Assembly: GCA_026413225.1 (NCBI GenBank)
Contig: CM048554.1
Location: forward strand, 7,022,001 to 7,086,000
DNA: 64,000 nt
DNA from: Otis tarda
Taxonomy: Eukaryota; Chordata; Aves; Otidiformes; Otididae
Reading direction: 5' to 3'
In this document: positions 51,074-63,854 of the stretch, piece after piece
How the letters are laid out: each line of letters opens with the position of its first letter
How positions within the stretch are numbered: position 1 is the first letter of the stretch
The notes under the pieces: generated by a model
Seen by the model: only the letters and a program-made list of their open reading frames with translations
Databases searched by the model: none
Told to the model about the DNA's origin: nothing
Program-made: the position numbers and the translations under genes

Positions 51074-51360
51074 GTTTATCTATCTGGGAGTGTGTATGTA
51101 TGTTTTCCACTAACAGGCTTTTGTCCTGCTCAGACAGAGAGGAAAAGAAGAGGAGGCTGTTGGTGCTGTTCGTTTGTGTGAGTGCTTAGTGTTTCTGTCT
51201 GCAGTGAGCCATGTGTACACGTATATATTTGTTGTATACCTGTGTTTGTGTATACCTGCCGGGAATAGATGCTCAGCCTCACTACTCACTGGACCTGGGA
51301 ACATGGAGCTGCGGCAGCCTCGCTTCTATCTGGCTACTGCATTTGGCAACTTTTAACATG

Positions 51361-52772
51361 TTTGTTGCAAACTATGAATGCTAAAAAGCAATAAAGTATT
51401 CAGTATTCATTTTTCTATCATGACTGCTGAGAAATAACAGTAAGTCTTCATGAGCAAAATATTGCATAAATTGCCTCAGACCTCCTGCAGCAATGATTTG
51501 CTACTCTGGTGATCACTGAAAGATTAAGCCAGAGAGCAATATTCTATTCTGTACAGACAAGAGCACACTAGATTCTTTGTGTGTTATAACATCCATTCTG
51601 TAACCGGCTGGAAAAATCTGCTGGAAAAAAAAAAATTCTGATGAAAAAGAGAAGTTAGTTGGCTGAAAAAAAATTTACAGAGCAAATATGTGCTCTGTTT
51701 CTAAGCAAGTTCTTGTGCAGATGATATACTGCCCTCAATTGGTACATTTAACTTCTGCTGACAGAAGTCTCGGTGCAGCTTGCTTATAAAACATAGTGAC
51801 AGAAGGCCCAGAACAGTCTTCCGTGTTAATCTTAGTGAGTACATGATGAAACCCCATCAAATCAATGTGGTGTCATTTGATGTGCATTCTCTGTTTGTTT
51901 GTACCTTGGTTCAAACAAAGCTTGAGGGAAACGCTTCCAAGCCTCTTACAAAAATCTAGGCAACACCTCTCGAAACATGACTGCGAATGTTTTTCACAGG
52001 GCTCTATTCATTGGATTATTTTGGATCTTTTTTGTTTGGTTCCTTTTTGAGTAAAAAGAAAAAAAGATTGTAATATTTCCAAACCACCAAGAGGCCTAGT
52101 AAAAAAAAAAAAAAAATACAATATTGCCCTCAGAATATAAACATCTCGCAGAGCTCACTTCAAGACTTGTTACCTTGACATATTCTAGACAAGCAGTTGA
52201 GCACTATGCGATGAGGTACTGTTTATGCCAGATCTGAAACTCCTTCTACCTGCTGTCAGTCTGTTCGAGCATAAGTAAAGCTGCCATCAGGTGTCTTCTG
52301 CAGTGGGTGGAGGGTCAGCAGATTGGCTCTTCTTGCACTGGAATACATTCGGTTATGATCTGTTTTGAGTCTTACTCGTTTTCTGGGAATGGGCCATGTG
52401 TAGTTGTAGGGTGGGTAATAATTTGATGACAGACTGGCTGGCAGAATAATCCATAATTAAGTTTTTCTTGGCCTGACTCTGTCTCAGCAGCTACTGTCAA
52501 GACCAGCCCTAGGTAGACAAATCACTGCTGTTGCACCATTGAATCCAGTTCAAGTAACACCTCTATCACACCAACAGCCTCCAAATGATTATATGCTTGT
52601 ATGACTGAGTAGGGAACTGGCATTCATGAGCATTTTGTTGCTGCTTTTCAGGAGGGCACATGGCTATACAGATCCAAGATCTTACTCAGGCCTAAACTCG
52701 ACATTTCCATATTGAAATATTCATTTAGCAACATTTCAATGGCAGGATCACAGAAGCTGGGTTTCCTTTCTA
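51361..52772. other. non-coding unique sequence
   Basis: No gene recognised. Short A runs lie at about 51624 and 52101-52115. Nothing else stands out. Confidence 0.5.
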
Positions 52773-52847
52773 CATCTTCCAGTGTATTTTCTTATCTGAC
52801 ATTTCTCAGAAAAATCTTTTTCACTCATCCAAATCAAGCCTACAGCT
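52773..52847 (+). repeat. direct repeat copy A (about 75 bp)
   Basis: This segment, centred on ATCTGACATTTCTCAGAAA, recurs at 53582-53660 in the same orientation with roughly 80-85% identity and one- or two-base length differences. Similarity stops abruptly on the 3' side (after ...CAGCT here and ...GAGCT there). It does not match the CR1 or LTR sequences in the window. Confidence 0.8.
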
Positions 52848-53581
52848 AAAGGAAATCCCCACCTATTACAACCCCAAATCCCAGTATAGGCTCCTCACTC
52901 CCACTGACTCAGAGTGGGAAGAGTTACCCTACAGATAGAGCCAACCGTTGTTTCTGATATCCCAGTCATTCCCAATATAAGAACTTACGGCTGGCAAACC
53001 CAAGAGCTCTTCTCGTGCTGGAAATGACTTGGTTGACCACAGTAATGTAGGAAAGTGGAGTTAGGGGGAAGAGATTGAAATTTAGTTTGATGTGGTCCAC
53101 TTCAGGAGGGCAAGGAGAACTGCAGTTCAGCTGGACCATCAGCCTTGGAGGGAGATGAACAAGTTATCCTCTTGGTAGCCTCTGTAATGCAGAGGAACAC
53201 TGCATAAAGCAAGATGTACAGCAATAGAGAAAACAACTTTCAAAAATACTTTATTAAAAAAGACTTATTATGCATCCACATTACATTTTTAATATTTTTA
53301 TTTAGTACAAAATTGGCAGGCCTATACCACTACTGTGCAATTGTCTGTTACTTAGAAAACACCAATATGAATTGTGATCAGCTAATGGTGGTTAGTTCAG
53401 TGTGGAAACCTGCTCCTTAGCCTCTGAGCAAATTGTTGTACTTCTATAACAATTTTTTTTTTTTTCCTTTGCTCAATACTAGCCTTTCAGGTAAAATCTT
53501 GTTCTCGTCTGGTCGCAGTAATCAGTACTGATGTATAAGCTGGTGCGTATATAACTTTTCCATTTTGCAGCATAGGTCTGT

Positions 53582-53660
53582 CATCTTCTTTGAGTGTGTT
53601 TTTCTCATCTGACATTTCTCAGAAATGTCTCTTTCACTCATCTAAATCCAGTCTGGAGCT
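53582..53660 (+). repeat. direct repeat copy B (about 75 bp)
   Basis: Second copy of the repeat at 52773-52847, about 0.81 kb downstream and in the same orientation. It shares CATCTTC, AGTGT, the 17-base ATCTGACATTTCTCAGA core, TTTCACTCATC and AAATC in order. It is either a local segmental duplication or two remnants of one interspersed or LTR-type element. Confidence 0.8.
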
Positions 53661-56067
53661 ATTATATGATAGACAGACTAGAGCATTCGTGTGCTCCCAT
53701 ACTGAACAACCTACAAATGAAAAATAAATCTTGCCCGATCTTGAGATTTGGTAGAAATGTAACTATTTCAAACTCTCTTAAGCAACAACTTTTACTTGTT
53801 TTAAGTGTGTCTTCTCTGTCCCATTTGTAACTTTCTACACCATTTGACTCCAAAACGTAAAGAAAGAAGTAACAAAAAGCATAACATTTGTCAGGCTTTT
53901 GACTGGGCTTGCACAGCTACCTTCAGTGCGGGGCTGTGAACAAGAACTCCCACCTTGAACCCTCAACACTTTGTTACTGCTGTGGCTTTAACATTACTTA
54001 TATGTTGATATCTATGAAAGCTTAGAGAAAAGTAAATTCACATGATTATTTATTATATGTATGCATTTCTGTTCAATAGTGAAGAACTGTAAAGATTTTC
54101 TAGTGATTGATCAGTATTGACAGAATTTTTTCCGCCTGTGGTGTCTGAGAGCCATGTGCAAGCTGAGTTTTATCGTTATACTAGTATATTTCAGCTCAGC
54201 TGTATCCTTGAGGTTGCTGTTAATCTGATCCTAAAAAAAAAGTGAGCAGTATTGCTCACTTCTAAAATTAGTTTTAAGCTTTCTGAATGCCTGGATCACA
54301 AACGTTCCTTATCTAATTACCTGATGCCCTCTTTCAGTGTGTCATTGTATTACCTTTTTTTCTCTTTTTAATATTACGGAAATGTAAAATAACTTGACCT
54401 TGAATAGATACTTCATGGGGATTCCTTTAATATATGCAGCGAATTATATGAACCTCTGTTGATAGCTAAAAGAATTTTGCCTCTTCTATTTCATAATAGA
54501 GCTTTGCACTTTAGAAGCAATGAAGTTTCTGGTCTGAAAGACCATTTGGATTTCCTCTTTCATTGCACTTCTATTAATTTGTGATATGTCAAATGAAAAA
54601 GCGATCTCTCTCACTTCTGCTGATTAAAAAGTTCTATTAAGAACCTAGATGATAAATATATATGATATGAAACGAACTGGGTTATAAATCCAAAATGGAG
54701 ACATAATGTAATAAAACACCTTTTCCTCAATATCCTACTCCGTTTTTCTAATGTGTAGATAGCTGTTGTCAGTTTAATTATTTTAAGGTAAGATCAACCT
54801 TAATTAATCAAAGTAAAGTAAGGCTGGCTTTCTATTTTTTTTTTAAGTAAAATAGACCTATGCATGATTAATACGGTACATGTAAATTAAGGAACAAGAA
54901 CACAAGAGGATATACTAATAAACGGAGTCATAGTATAGTACCCAATGATATAGTTGGAATTAATACTTCATTGTCACAAATAGGGACAACTTGCTGCCTT
55001 CGTCTCAGAAATAAGCCTAATTGTGTCAGCTGTCAGGTGCACCAAGCAGAAAGCCTAGCATAATAACTGTGTGCTAGGCAGATAGAGGAGAGGGATGCAC
55101 CCTAAACTTGAAGAAAAATGAGCAGATGTCAAGCTTATTACCAATTTTCTGAGTTATCGAATTCCTGTATAAAATGCTTCTAAAATCATCATCCAAGCCC
55201 AGCCATCATATTAATCAGTTTAAGCAAGCAGTATCAAGGCATTAGAAGAAGTCCTAAGTTTGCTTTTAAATGGCTCATATTTTGTTGTATGTGTGGTGGG
55301 CTTGGTTTTGTTTTTTTTTCTTTTAATAGATTCAAACGACACTTATCCAGGGTCTGTTTTCTGTAAGTGAGGGCTTCTAGGAAATCACTATTAAGCTACA
55401 AGCTGAGTTTCATTCCTCCCTATACAAGCGTATTAGCTGCTTCAGCTTTTGCAAGTCCTCCATTGGGATCTGTAGTGTTGCACCCTGTGAAGTTCCTGCT
55501 TACTCCTGCATGAATTGTATCCTAAGGAGAAGCAGGATCCACAGACCATCTCCACAATGGCAAGCTAGAGGAGAAGGGCAGTGCTGACAGCACCTTCATC
55601 CAAAAGCCAAATGAAGTCCTTTACCTGTTGTCTTGAGTGCGTAGGCAAGGGAAAAGCAACATCTGCAAAGGGGATGCTAGGGACTGGCAGGCCCCTAGCA
55701 CTGACTCTGCTCACACTTCGTTAGCTCCAACATGCGACACGGTTTGGGACATCAGGTAGGACTGGTGATGTCATCTTCATATTCGTCCCTTCACTCAAGG
55801 GTAGCTGCGATGACATAATGACCTTGAAAATTACATTCCAGATGTAGAAACAAGTTGGTTTAAAAACCAGAACTAGTGGGAAATATCTTATTTTCCTGTT
55901 TTCTCTGTCTACGCTTATATTTGAGAGAAAGGGGTGGGAAAAAGAGGACGGTAAATTCAGAACCGAATGTGGTGGAGACTGCCAGGGTTGCTCAGGTGTC
56001 GATGGTGCAGCCCTGCTTTACTTTCACTGCAAACCTGGCTGATTGGCTTTTCCTCACTGGAGCTTGG

Positions 56068-56088
56068 TTTATTTATTTATTTATTTTT
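56068..56088. repeat. (TTTA)n microsatellite
   Basis: About five TTTA units followed by an AT-rich stretch. Confidence 0.85.
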
Positions 56089-56189
56089 AAATTTATTTTT
56101 CCCTGCACAGCTTTAGTGCAGTATTTTTGTGGCAATTATGTAAATTATATGTCACACCACTGCATATTTTCCACATCATTTGATTTGAC

Positions 56190-56219
56190 CTTTAAGACTA
56201 ATTAGTCTTTAAGACTAAT
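56190..56219. repeat. 16-bp perfect palindrome overlapped by a 13-bp direct repeat
   Basis: AAGACTAATTAGTCTT (56194-56209) is its own reverse complement. The 13-mer CTTTAAGACTAAT occurs at 56190-56202 and again at 56207-56219, a period of 17. The element presents three TAAT/ATTA cores in 30 bases, the arrangement bound by paired homeodomain proteins (TAATTA at the palindrome centre). Confidence 0.85.
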
Positions 56220-59200
56220 AAGAGAATTATCATTTTTACGGGTAATTTGTGTTTCATGGTATGAGACAGCAGGACAGGGACTGATGGGGGGAACATCAGA
56301 ACATAGAGGTCACGTGACAGGGTAGTACTAGAGGTCCATAAGTAGATATCTGGCATGCAACAGTGGCTGATGTGAGCTCCTGAAGAGCTAAATTACAAGA
56401 TATCTTGTGGACTAAGCTTCCCAGGGGAGGGAATTTTCTTTCTAATAACCATTGGTGAGGTCTGGGCTAGCCATTGTTCTTTTGGTTTGTAATTGTTTCT
56501 AATACATGCATTGATATCTCTATTACAATCTATATATAGATTAGGATATATATTTTGGGTAATATAATAAAGGATATTACTCTTTCCATACAAACGTTGA
56601 TGGATTATACCTCATGATGCATAGAGACATCTAATTCCACTTATTCTCACCAAGTTAGCTACGTTATCTTGAGTTAATCAGTTCTGTTGGTTAAGCATAC
56701 ACTGTGTAATTTTCCAGTTATTCTTGGCTAATTTTAAAGCTGCTGTGATGAACTTCCCTGTGCATCCACCTGTTAAACTACTCTAAAAGGCAAAAGGTTA
56801 TAAGGAAACAATTATCTATGTATTTTCTTCTGCAAGTTGCACAGGACAAGCGTTATTCAGGTTCACCAACAATGCTGTAATACTCCTCTTTCAGCCTCCT
56901 TCTCCCTCAAAAAGACCTATGGAAAGTTCAAAGTGTCAAGAAAATTGTGGCAGAATTGTGATAAGACATGACATTCGAGCAGCAAAGGCTTCCATAACAC
57001 TAGCTAAATACCTTATTAATCTTACATGTGTCACATGAGATTTTCCGTGCGTTTAAGATGATGCTTGGCAGGAGTGTAGGATGTTGTATGCAGGCTGTGG
57101 TTCGGGGAGGGGGAGGACAAAGTCTACTTCTTCTGACTGAAACTTAATATTGCATATGAATTTAGGAGTAAGGGGAGCCCTAGACAGTGATGGGAAAGAT
57201 TCTCAAATGGAATAATATACAGTAGTATTTTGGCCACACTTCTCACTTCGCAGCTTCCCTCATGGCCAATTTTTAAATGGTATTTTCTTCTCCTTACTGT
57301 TGGATTACTCACCAATAATTTGTTTTGGGTTTTGTTCCCTTTTTCTCTTTCCCTGGTTGTTTAGTTCCTCTCTAGACTTCTTTCCAAAAGATGCTTGCTA
57401 TGCCTCTACAGTCCTTTTCTGGTAGGTAGTTCTCTGTCCCACCATAGCAGAGACACATGGCAGTTCAAGTACTTGAACAGGAGGTTCTAACCTAGGCTTA
57501 TCATACGATGGAAATGTATCTTACAGGTCAGTGTTAGGCCAGCAAAGCTAAGCCATCCTGCTTAGCCAGAAGCAGGAGAATCATGGGAGTTTTTGTTCAG
57601 TCTTTTTTGGTGGTGTTGCTGATGGCATCATTCATTCTTTAACTTGCTAGTACAGCTCTTCGCCCTTGCACTTTCTTGTACCCTTTTTGTGTCCACAGTC
57701 AAAATATACAAAGCTTGTACTTCCCTCGATATGCTGATTTGATCTTTGTGGAGTCCATTGAATAAGGACACTGAAACCCAGGGGTTTGAGTCAAGCTACT
57801 GTCCTGTACAAAAGACTAGCATTGAAGTAAACCATCATTGTAAGATCTGAAACCAAAAGAAAGTAAAAATCCCAAGGCCTTCTTTGCATAGCCTGATAAA
57901 TTTTGCAGTTACATAAGACCTGTGCGTATCCTGTAAACACACTTCTCACCTTGAAAATAAGTTTGCACCTGCTTCTCTCCATCTTGCATTGCATTTGGGT
58001 TTTTTCCCACCTTCTGCTTCTTTCTTCAACTGAGCACACTTTTTTCTTCTCCTTGACACAGTGTATCTTCCGGCTTTTCTGCAAATAGAGAAAAAAAATA
58101 TCTGCAGAAATGCAACAAAAAATATGAACACCATCTGACTTGAAGATAGAGGCACCCAAAAACTTCACATCAAGTTCCAGCTTTTTCAAGACAAATTACA
58201 AAAATGCTATAAGCTTAGTAACTATAGCAGCACAAACACCACCACTACAATATGCCGCAACAGATTGTTCGTGTGTCACTATTTTTCCAAAGTTCCTTGG
58301 CAAACGTTTCCATTAGTAAACAAGTCAAGCGAGAGAATTGTAAAATGGCCAGCAAAAAGCCTCAGTCTTCTCTGGCTAATGAAATAAAATTCTGGTACTT
58401 ATCACTATTATTCTGTTCTTCAGCCCCTCTTCTTTCACCTGTGCTGACAGACTACAGTTGTCTCTGTTTCTGCCTTCACAAGGCTTTTGCCTGTTACGCC
58501 ACCACCCTCTTTATATTGGAAGTTTATCAAAGCAATCTCATGTCTAAATGTCAGGTCAGATTCTCACCTGGGGGAAAAACTTACATAGATCCATTAACTT
58601 TGTCAGAAAGATGACAAATTGCATGAGCTGGTGAGCTGGCACTGCTTATTTTTGCAGCATGGTGCCCATCAATGGAACTGAAAAAAACATTGATAATGCC
58701 AGTCCACTAATGCTTAGATGCTTAGAGACAGATTGATAGCTTTTTGCTTTGTATTGTTTTTTTTCTATTGTCTATTCTGCTTTGCTCCTCAATATGTCAG
58801 TATCATCAGAATTTATTCTTGAATGAAGTGTCTGGGGAATAGGCCAATTCATGCTATATGTTAATGACAGGCAAATGCTAAATGTTTAGGAGTTCTTACT
58901 TGATTATTACTGGAATAATCTCTTGAAGCTGCAAAATATATATTCCTACTGTACCAGTACATACAGCATCTATAAAATTGGAATTGAAAAGTCACTCTCT
59001 TTATGGAAAAAAAGACCCTGATTGACCAACATTTGAAACCATCCTTCTGGGTGAGAAACAGAGATTTTTTTTTTTTCCCTGACTTTTATAATTACCTATA
59101 ATTTGGACCTTTCTTAAAATTAAGTAAAATTAAGGTAGATTCAATTGTAACATTTGTCTCTTTATATATTGAAATAACTGGGAAAAGTCTTACCTTTTGC

Positions 59201-59436
59201 TGAAGCCAGTGGAAGCTTTGCCATGAGCTTCAGTAGGGAATTAATTTTACTCACAACTCTTAACGCTTTCACTTTGCACAAGAAAGCGTGTTCCGGCCGT
59301 GCTTTGATTTTGGTATTGGCTGCAGTTCCAAGTTGCAGGGATGGGTGAAAAAAATAACATGAGGAAAAGAAATATTTAATCAAACACCCAATCTGATGAA
59401 AACAATACAGAACTAACTGTAAATGTATCTTTCCCT

Positions 59437-59458
59437 AAAAAAAAAAAAAAAAAAAAAA
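59437..59458. repeat. poly(A) tract, 22 bases
   Basis: Uninterrupted A run, followed within 60-90 bases by further A-rich, TAA-repeated sequence (59513-59545). Confidence 0.9.
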
Positions 59459-60906
59459 GTAACTGGCCACAGACCTAAAATCTTCTGAACATATCCATAG
59501 CATGTATCTTTAATAATAATAAAAAAAAATAATTAAAAAAATTTTAAGATTCTGCAGGTCATACAGAAGAAAGGAAGAAGGTGGTTGAGGTTTTTTTTCC
59601 TGGGCAATTCAAAAGGTGAGGAAAGTCCTACATACTTAGCTACATTCAATCAAAATGTATAAGCAATACTTAGGACAGGGACTGGAGCATAATTCCCCTT
59701 GTTCCTTCTTTCTGCCCTCATCAGTGCTGATTCTTCTCTCATAGGAGTGAAGCAGCTTCTTGGGAAGGGGCAGTGAGTGCCTGCGGGGCCTCTGGGATGC
59801 AATCCTCTGCGATGCTTGAGGGTTGCATCCCTCTCCCTCCCCATCCTAAGGAGGGCACTGAGTTTGTGTTCCATTCCTCAGACAAACATAATAGTCTTCT
59901 GTATATACTGCAGTGCAAAAGAAACGGGCAGTGTTGCTGAGAAACAGATCTCTTTGTAAAGCCCATCTGTAGTTTTTAAAGGGCATGGGGAACTGGAGTT
60001 TCTCATAAGCCATAATGTATATCAAGTTGTATGTTAAAATGTGTTTTATTTTATTCCTCTTTCTTAAAAAAAAAAGAAAAAAAGAAAAAAATGTTCCTTA
60101 CTCCAGTGTTTGCTTCAGCTCTGTTCCTTCCTTTGACTGCATTGCAGCTGGATTTAAAAAGGGAGGGGACTTGCAGTATTTATTCTGTTGTTCCCACATG
60201 ACCAGCCACAGTGTTACATCATAGCAGTAGTATAATCAAAACAAAACATGAAGTCCAAGTCCTAGGCTGTCCTCCTGTTCCACTTTTTAGCAATTTAACA
60301 CATTCATCACTTGCTTTTATGCCACCCATCCTTGACTTACCAAGCATGATGGACTGCACAGCCAGGCCTTTTCATCAGAGCTTTCAGAAAGCTACATCTG
60401 TACATCACCTTCGCTGTTTATTTCTCTAAGTGCCCTTTCACGGTGCTTGTTTCTCTCCATGCAACATAGCACTAGCTATGGTAGATAAGTTTAACTATTG
60501 CTTACTTAACTGGTAGCATGAATTGATGCTCCTGCCATCACTAGCATGAGTTAGTTATGACAATATTAGCAACAGGATTTAAGATGACCTTTTGTTCGAG
60601 GAGCCTACAGGATTCACACACAATTCACATAATGAAATAGTGTTAAACAGCATGGTCGGCCTTCTTTCCAGCATTTATTCCTGTATGGCAAAGCAGTGAG
60701 TTCCTAACAGGCTTAAAAAGGCAAGCATACAATACAAACCCGTTTGTGACCTTCCTGTTGATTTATTCTCAACAGCCAACAGGTGCCTCATACAGAATTC
60801 AGACTAATAAATGCACAAAGACAAAACCAACAACCTTACAATGAAATGTCAGGGACAACTTCTAATCCTCTCTGTTTTCATAGCACTGCTTCTGTTGAAA
60901 AGATGA

Positions 60907-60925
60907 GGGGGGGTGGGGCGGGGGG
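60907..60925 (+). repeat. G-rich tract (G-quadruplex potential)
   Basis: G runs of 7, 4 and 6 separated by single T and C. The first run can be split to give four tracts. Confidence 0.75.
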
Positions 60926-62124
60926 AAGAAAGGAAAAAAGGATAAGGGAAAACAAAGAGGAAAATCCTGAAAGAGTTAGTCCCCCAGAGAGCTACATAAT
61001 GATTAACAGTTCTTTTTTCAAATGCTAAGTGTTTCCTTCTCAGTACTGGATGACAATGGAATCATAACTTCACCAAAATTACTTTAAATAGTCTCATTAA
61101 TGACACATGATCTTGGTTTGTCCCTGCCTCAAAGTCTGATAATATTTTCATACCCACCATTGAATGTGTGTTTAGCTTTGTCCTGCTTGTTTGTACAATA
61201 CATTAATGTATATCAGATCATCTGCTTTTGTACTTGGATGTTCAACAATTCAATGAAAGGTTAACAATAAAAGGGGAGTAAAATGGAGGGGAAGGATAAG
61301 ATGAAGGTTTATTTTCAGTACAAGCTAACTAAACAATAGGAAGGAAAAGTGTATTGTATTATGTGTAGAAAGCAGCCTACTCCATCCAATTCTAGCCACA
61401 GAGGATATTTAGAAAGCACAGACCTTAAATAAGATTTATTGAAGTACAGTCTTGCATTTGCTGTATAAAGTACAGGCATTTTCTTCTAAAATAGCTGATT
61501 AACAGAAGCAACTCCCTTAAGAATGGCTGCATGGAGTATTCCTGTCAAGCTTCTACCTTGTATAAATATTTTTAATTAATAGATGCCTTCATCAAATATA
61601 AGAAAAAAATTAAGCATTAATGCTCACCAGAGACCCTGCTATTACAGTGATTATGTTAGATTTAATTTCATTTGCAGATGCCATTAATTTATTTTTAATA
61701 GATCTCTAATTTAATTTTATCTATTTCTTGTTCAGTTTTTGCAGATATTAGCAGGCTGCACTTCCTTGAAAGCCCACAAGCTTTCCCCTCCCACCTCCTT
61801 CAGGCTCTGTGCTCTCCACGGAGTGTGTTTGTGTTTAAATTAGCTGGACCACTGCAGGCTAAGATACCGATTAATCTTCAAATGTGCCACGAGATAGATG
61901 TTAACAGTCTAGCTGAGGGACTTCAAGCAGGAGACAGTGTTACCACTGCAAGTCATCTCTTCTGTTTGGCAAAGCAGTAGTTGTGTCACATAGGAGCAGA
62001 CTGCCCTGGAAGTATCTTCTCTTCGAGTGAGTGGCAGTGGGTATTGTTGCACAGTATATTATATAAACCTCCTTTTGTCAGCTTGCATTAACCACAGAAT
62101 TGACTTGCAAGACATTTGTACTTG

Positions 62125-62138
62125 GAGAGAGAGAGAGA
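62125..62138. repeat. (GA)n short tract
   Basis: Seven GA units. Confidence 0.8.
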
Positions 62139-63839
62139 TGAACAATGTCCTGTATTTGACAAAGGATGCGTCAGTGCTGAAGCGCAGAAGGGAGATACTG
62201 AAGTTGGTTTCTTGGAAAACTACATCAGCGTGTTCAAAGTTTTTTTTGCTGTCACAGCTCAACTGCTTCTCCTTAATAGGTGTTTAAATTGGGGGTTTCT
62301 GTGCAACTGTGCAGAATGAGATGGCTCCGAGAGCAACATGTCTGATAGCTGCCCTGTTAGCATGAGCTCAAACAGCCCTTTACTTTGTGTTGGTCTCATT
62401 AGTTTTAGGCTTGTGTACCTATGGGGTTCAGCTCACAGAAGAGCACTTCATGATTACGCTATGTTCCTACAAGTATGGTGTTCAGGGAAGTAGGAGATGG
62501 AGACAAATCATCTTTATCCCATTTAGACCACGACAAGAAGTCAAGGGGTGGAAGGCTGCTTTGTTCTTTTGATCTGGCAACTCTGATATAGAGGGATAGC
62601 ATGACATTTTTTTAAGTCACACGGGAACTTTAAGGTAGAGCTAGGAGATGAATCTAGATCTTCTGTGTCCTACTCCAGGTCTGAGCTGTAAAATTACTTT
62701 TTTTTTTTTTATTACATATGTGTGGTATTTGCTAAAGAGTGGTGCTGTAGTCCAGTTAATTCTGCTCTGTCGTAGTGAATATGTACTTTATCACTGACTT
62801 TAGAAGAAGTAGAGTACACACTTAACCATTAGAAACCAAGAAACTGCTAGTTTTATACTGATCTAGAGAATAAGCTTCTCCAGCAGATATCTCTAGATTT
62901 AATTTTAATCAGATCCATTCTAAAACAGATTAAAGGGTGCCAGTTGTGATAAAGAGCACAGCATTTCTACCTCCTGGAAATATATTTTTACCTCAGCAAG
63001 TTCATTTAATATAAACAGTGCTTTTATGAGGATAATTTTTATTCTTACCATCCTTAGGCTGAATATGAACCAGCACCTCATAGATTCAAGGACCTATGTT
63101 TCCTTATCAGCCTCCTGACTCAGGAAACTGAGTGTTCATTCATAAACCTTTCCAGTCAGTGGCTGATGGAGAAAGATAGTCATAAGATTTTTTTTCTAAA
63201 AGAAAGTTGCTGTTCTTTATTATTTTGTCTTGTGTCCATATCCTGACCTTGTAACCAAATCCAAGGTCATAAGTAGGGAAGATCAAATCATTTTATTAAC
63301 ACAGCGCTACCATCTCTCATTGTCTTTTTATTGTCTAGATTAATAACAACGGTGTCAATGAACCTAAAACTATCCTAGTCCTTAGTCTGAAACTAGTCTG
63401 AAAATTGTTTTATCAAGTTAAGCTTGTTAAAAATCACAGCAGGCCTGGGAATAAGGAGATGCTACATTTGCAGGAGCAAAATTCATCAGAGAACATGGTT
63501 AACATGAGAGAATATTTCTAGAAATTAAGTGGTATACATGGAAGTGAACTGAATGGTAGGAGAGCAGGCTCCCATCTGAACAGTTGCATACATGCATGCT
63601 CTGTTAGAAGACTGGGAATAATTAACACTTATAGTGAATCTGTCACAGGAATGAAGCATGTACCTCCTACAATTACAGTCAATGTCTTTTTGTTTACAGT
63701 CTTAAATGAAAGAACCTCTAGTGAGGTTTTAGTAATCACTTCAACTACCCATTTAGGAGACAATCCTCAGAGAAGGGGACAGTCCATGTGCTCTTCACAT
63801 GTGCTGTTCAAATTGGCATGTTAGTAAGCACGTGATAGT

Positions 63840-63854
63840 AAAAAAAAAAAAAAG
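63840..63854. repeat. poly(A) tract, 15 bases
   Basis: Uninterrupted A run in unique sequence. Confidence 0.9.

Larger units (their letters stand above)
50040..51360 (+). mobile_element. decayed LTR / endogenous-retrovirus-like region
   Basis: This region differs in texture from its flanks: purine- and G-rich, low in T runs, and full of degenerate internal repeats. At 50346-50353 is TATATAAA and 45 bases later the poly(A)-signal-like AATAAG (50398-50403) followed by GCTGAATTTC, a spacing and wording typical of a compact retroviral U3-R-U5. Downstream come repeated words: CCAGCAACTGGAG (50480-50492) against CCAGCAGCTGGAG (50922-50934), and a 23-base block at 50681 recurring at 50743. A (TA)n run follows, and the segment seems to end around GGCAACTTTTAACATG. 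I find no intact gag, pol or env and no clear TG...CA boundaries or target duplication. An avian LTR with leader sequence is my best reading; an old lineage-specific repeat of another type is possible. Confidence 0.45.

Noticed and set aside
57791..58189. 132-codon minus-strand open frame
   Set aside because: Its composition is not protein-like, it has no recognisable domain, and its length is within chance expectation.
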